Source: CAZPMO01 sp964587515
GTDB lineage: Bacteria > Pseudomonadota > Alphaproteobacteria > MPNO01
Direction of reading: 5' to 3'
Assembly (NCBI GenBank): GCA_964587515.1
Contig: CAZPMO010000112.1
Coordinates: 1 to 15,872, forward strand
DNA: 15,872 nt
Shown: one piece after another, positions 13,753 to 15,872 of the stretch
Numbering within the stretch: the stretch's first letter is position 1
How the letters are laid out: each line of letters begins with the position of its first letter
Made by a program: the position numbers and the translations under genes
The notes under the pieces: generated by a model
Database searches by the model: none
What the model was told of the DNA's origin: nothing
What the model saw: the letters and a program-made list of their open reading frames with translations, nothing else

Positions 13753-15588
13753 ATGGACCCGATCACCTTCTCCATCATTCGCCACCGCCTGTTTCGCATC
13801 ATCGACGAAGCGGTGATCACGCTGAAGCATGTTTCCGGCAGCGCGATCACCAATGAAGGTCATGATCTGATGGTGTCGCTCTATCGGGCCGACGGCTCAC
13901 TGTTGATGGGCGGGGTCGGGTTCCTGCATCATCTGACCAGCGCGGCCGAAGCCTGCCAGTCGATTATCAGGCGCTTCAAGGACGACATCAACGAAGGCGA
14001 TGTCTATCTGCTCAACGATCCTTACACCGCGGCGCTTCACACCTCGGACATCTATCTCGTCGCGCCGATCCATCACGATGGCAAGCTGGTGGCGTGGAGC
14101 GCCTGTTTCGTCCATGTCTACGATATCGGCGCGGCGAATCCCGGCGGATTCAGCCCCGATTCCCCCGACATCTTCACCGAGGGTTTTTCCTCGCCCGGCA
14201 TTCGTCTGGTGGAGAAAGGCGAGTTGCGCCACGACGTGCTCGATACCCTTCTCAACATGGTGCGTTCGTCGGAAATGGTGGCGCTCGATATCCGGTCGAT
14301 GATCGCCTGTAACAATGTCGCCAAGGACCGGATGCACCGGCTGATCGACAAGTATGGCGTCGAAACCGTCGATGAAGCATGCGGTACGCTTATCGACCAG
14401 TCCGAAACCCTGTTGCGCGATCGGCTTCGCGAACTGCCCAATGGCAGCTGGCAGTCCCGTCAGTATCTGAACGTCAAGGAAGACATCTATCGGGTCGTCC
14501 TGACCATGACCAAGCAGGACGATGAACTGGTCTTCGACTTCACGGGCTCCAGCGAACAGGCCCCCCATGCCATCAACTGCACCAAATGGGCGTCGCTCGG
14601 CGGGCTCTTCGCCCCTCTCTTTCCGCTGCTTTGCTACGACATCACGTGGAATGAAGGCGTCATCAAGCCGATCACCATGATCGCGCCGGAAGGCACGATC
14701 GTGAATTGCGTTCGTCCCGCGCCGGTTTCAGTGGCCACCGTGGGCGCCATCCAGTCGGTCAACAACGCCGCCTGCGCGACCATCGGAAAAATGCTCGAAG
14801 CGAGCGAAAGCCACGCCAAGGAGGCGACCGCCGTCTGGCACGCCAATCATTTCGCGGTGTTCAAGTTCGGACGGAACCAGCATGGCGGCGAAGCGATCGG
14901 CATTTTCACCGAAACCTTCGCCGGCGCCGGCGGCGCGCGGACGTTCGCGGATGGCGTCGATGTGGGTGGTGAAATCCCGAACCCCATTTCGCGGATGGCG
15001 AATGTCGAATCCGTCGAGGCGGGTTTTCCGATCCGCTATCTGTTCCGGCGTCGCATGACGGATTCGGGCGGGGCCGGAAAATACCGGGGCGGCGCGGGCA
15101 TGGAGTTCGCCGTGGCGCCGCATGATTCTCCCGATGGCGGAATCCACTATGTGGTTTCCGGGAAAGGCGACGATTTCCCCATGAGCGACGGGCTCGGCGG
15201 CGGATATCCGGGCGCGCCCAACAGCTATATCTGGGCCCACAATAACGACGCCGCCGACAACGAGAAGAACGAGGACAGCAAATTCGCCCTGTCCCTCGAT
15301 GCGTTGCCGGGTAAACAGGAGGCCGTGACCTGGGGCGTATTCCCGCTTATGGGCGAAGACGCGCTTTATATCCGCTGGAACGGCGGTGGCGGTTTCGGCG
15401 ATCCGTTGGAACGTGATCCCCACGCGGTTCTGGAGGACTATCTGGCGGGCGTGGTTTCGCTCGACAGCGCGCGGCGCATTTACGGCGTCGCCTTCAACGA
15501 CGGAAACACAGCCGTCGGCGCGCAGGAAACCGAGGCGCTTCGCAAGGAACTCTATGCCGCGCGCCTCACCCGGGAGGCCGCCGAATGA
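13753..15588 (+). CDS. Hydantoinase/oxoprolinase family subunit B (acetone/acetophenone carboxylase alpha-like)
   Basis: A 611-aa partner of the preceding HyuA-like subunit; in this family A and B form the catalytic complex. It begins with the family's hallmark DPITFSIIRHRLFRIIDEA. Other conserved parts are GDVYLLNDPYTAALHTSDIY near 84-103, the metal-associated region FDFTGSSEQAPHAIN near 259-273, GGAGKYRGGAGMEF near 439-452, and near the C-terminus WNGGGGFGDPLERDP. The length lies within the usual 520-650 aa. The ATG at 13753 follows GAGGACGG and sits 10 bases after hyuA. The stop overlaps the ATG of the next gene (ATGA at 15585-15588), so translation is likely coupled. No truncation or missing block is seen. 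Confidence 0.93.
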   Translation: MDPITFSIIRHRLFRIIDEAVITLKHVSGSAITNEGHDLMVSLYRADGSLLMGGVGFLHHLTSAAEACQSIIRRFKDDINEGDVYLLNDPYTAALHTSDIYLVAPIHHDGKLVAWSACFVHVYDIGAANPGGFSPDSPDIFTEGFSSPGIRLVEKGELRHDVLDTLLNMVRSSEMVALDIRSMIACNNVAKDRMHRLIDKYGVETVDEACGTLIDQSETLLRDRLRELPNGSWQSRQYLNVKEDIYRVVLTMTKQDDELVFDFTGSSEQAPHAINCTKWASLGGLFAPLFPLLCYDITWNEGVIKPITMIAPEGTIVNCVRPAPVSVATVGAIQSVNNAACATIGKMLEASESHAKEATAVWHANHFAVFKFGRNQHGGEAIGIFTETFAGAGGARTFADGVDVGGEIPNPISRMANVESVEAGFPIRYLFRRRMTDSGGAGKYRGGAGMEFAVAPHDSPDGGIHYVVSGKGDDFPMSDGLGGGYPGAPNSYIWAHNNDAADNEKNEDSKFALSLDALPGKQEAVTWGVFPLMGEDALYIRWNGGGGFGDPLERDPHAVLEDYLAGVVSLDSARRIYGVAFNDGNTAVGAQETEALRKELYAARLTREAAE

Positions 15589-15856
15589 CCAGCCGCGTAT
15601 CGGAATATCTCCAGATCGATGACGGCCACACCAAGTGCCGGAATGCGGCTGCGATCTCGGCCCCTCGACGGATAACTGGAAAAACAGCGCGATCGTTCAC
15701 GAAAATCCCATGGACGGCGCCGGTGGCGAACCCTATCAGAGCGGCGATCATGTGTTGTTGCGTTTGTTTATCTGTCCCGGGTGCGGGCGACAGCTTGGTA
15801 CGGAAACGGCGGTGAAAGATGATCCCTACCTTGAGGACATCGTGAGCGAAAATTGA
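15585..15856 (+). pseudogene. Acetone carboxylase gamma-like zinc-ribbon subunit, frameshifted
   Basis: Small third gene of the operon. Frame one from ATG 15585 gives MTSRVSEYLQIDDGHTKC and then turns to unrelated residues. The next frame from about 15636 gives (C)PECGCDLGPSTDNWK, then HVLLRLFICPGCGRQLGTE and a C-terminus DDPYLEDIVSEN, stopping at 15854-15856. Joined, they form a 90-aa protein with two CxxC knuckles (CPEC, CPGC), as in the short acetone carboxylase gamma (AcxC-like) proteins found beside hyuAB. Restoring one C near 15638-15640 (TGCCG to TGCCCG) repairs the frame and the first CxxC. The lesion is either a real one-base deletion or a sequencing error in a C run. The start overlaps the hyuB stop by four bases, so the gene was built to be co-translated. 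As written, the product is not functional. Confidence 0.8.
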
Positions 15857-15865
15857 GGGAACAGG

Positions 15866-15872
15866 ATGCACG
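15866..15872 (+). CDS. Possible start of the next operon gene (cut by window edge)
   Basis: ATGCACG begins 10 bases after the gamma-subunit stop and is preceded by GAGGGA at a good ribosome-site distance. Only two codons are visible, so no product can be named. Confidence 0.35.

Noticed and set aside
1..15872. CRISPR array, prophage, toxin-antitoxin or transposase
   Set aside because: No regularly spaced repeats, phage genes, paired small toxin-antitoxin frames or transposase motifs were found on either strand.

Overview
The window looks like a piece of an alphaproteobacterial chromosome. This is inferred from high GC, dense GC-ending codons, a class III cyclase of the TolB/TPR type common in Rhizobiales and Rhodospirillales, and the inverted repeat ATCCCGGA-N5-TCCGGGAT that is scattered through many alphaproteobacterial genomes. 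No species can be named. Nothing seen is a phage, transposase, integrase or CRISPR array.

Left part (1-5550), unrelated housekeeping and transport genes with long spacers: the 5' part of an adenylate cyclase (minus, runs off the left edge), an EamA/DMT permease (plus), a convergent 12-TM MFS carrier (minus), a small GYD-domain gene (minus) with a clear Rho-independent terminator and a possible FNR/CRP-type promoter, and a tiny truncated lipoprotein (plus). A repeat-rich stretch without a convincing gene follows.

Middle part (5551-8516): a UbiD-family prenyl-FMN decarboxylase (plus) meets, 6 bp away, a convergent LVIVD-type beta-propeller gene (minus). A tRNA-Thr(GGT) gene follows.

Right part (8653-15872), a catabolic cluster: two different isochorismatase-fold cysteine hydrolases on opposite strands, an FAD subunit of a molybdenum hydroxylase (coxM type), and a plus-strand operon hyuA-hyuB-gamma resembling hydantoinase/acetone carboxylase. 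Gene content suggests hydroxylation, amide hydrolysis and ATP-dependent ring opening or carboxylation of a small (possibly N-heterocyclic) substrate, but the substrate cannot be read from sequence.

Two lesions stand out. At 9632-9638 the first 62 codons of a Rieske oxygenase (plus) are joined tail-to-tail to the first 26 codons of coxS (minus), so the rest of both genes and any coxL are missing: a deletion scar or an assembly misjoin. In the zinc-ribbon gamma subunit at the right edge, one missing C near 15638 shifts the frame.
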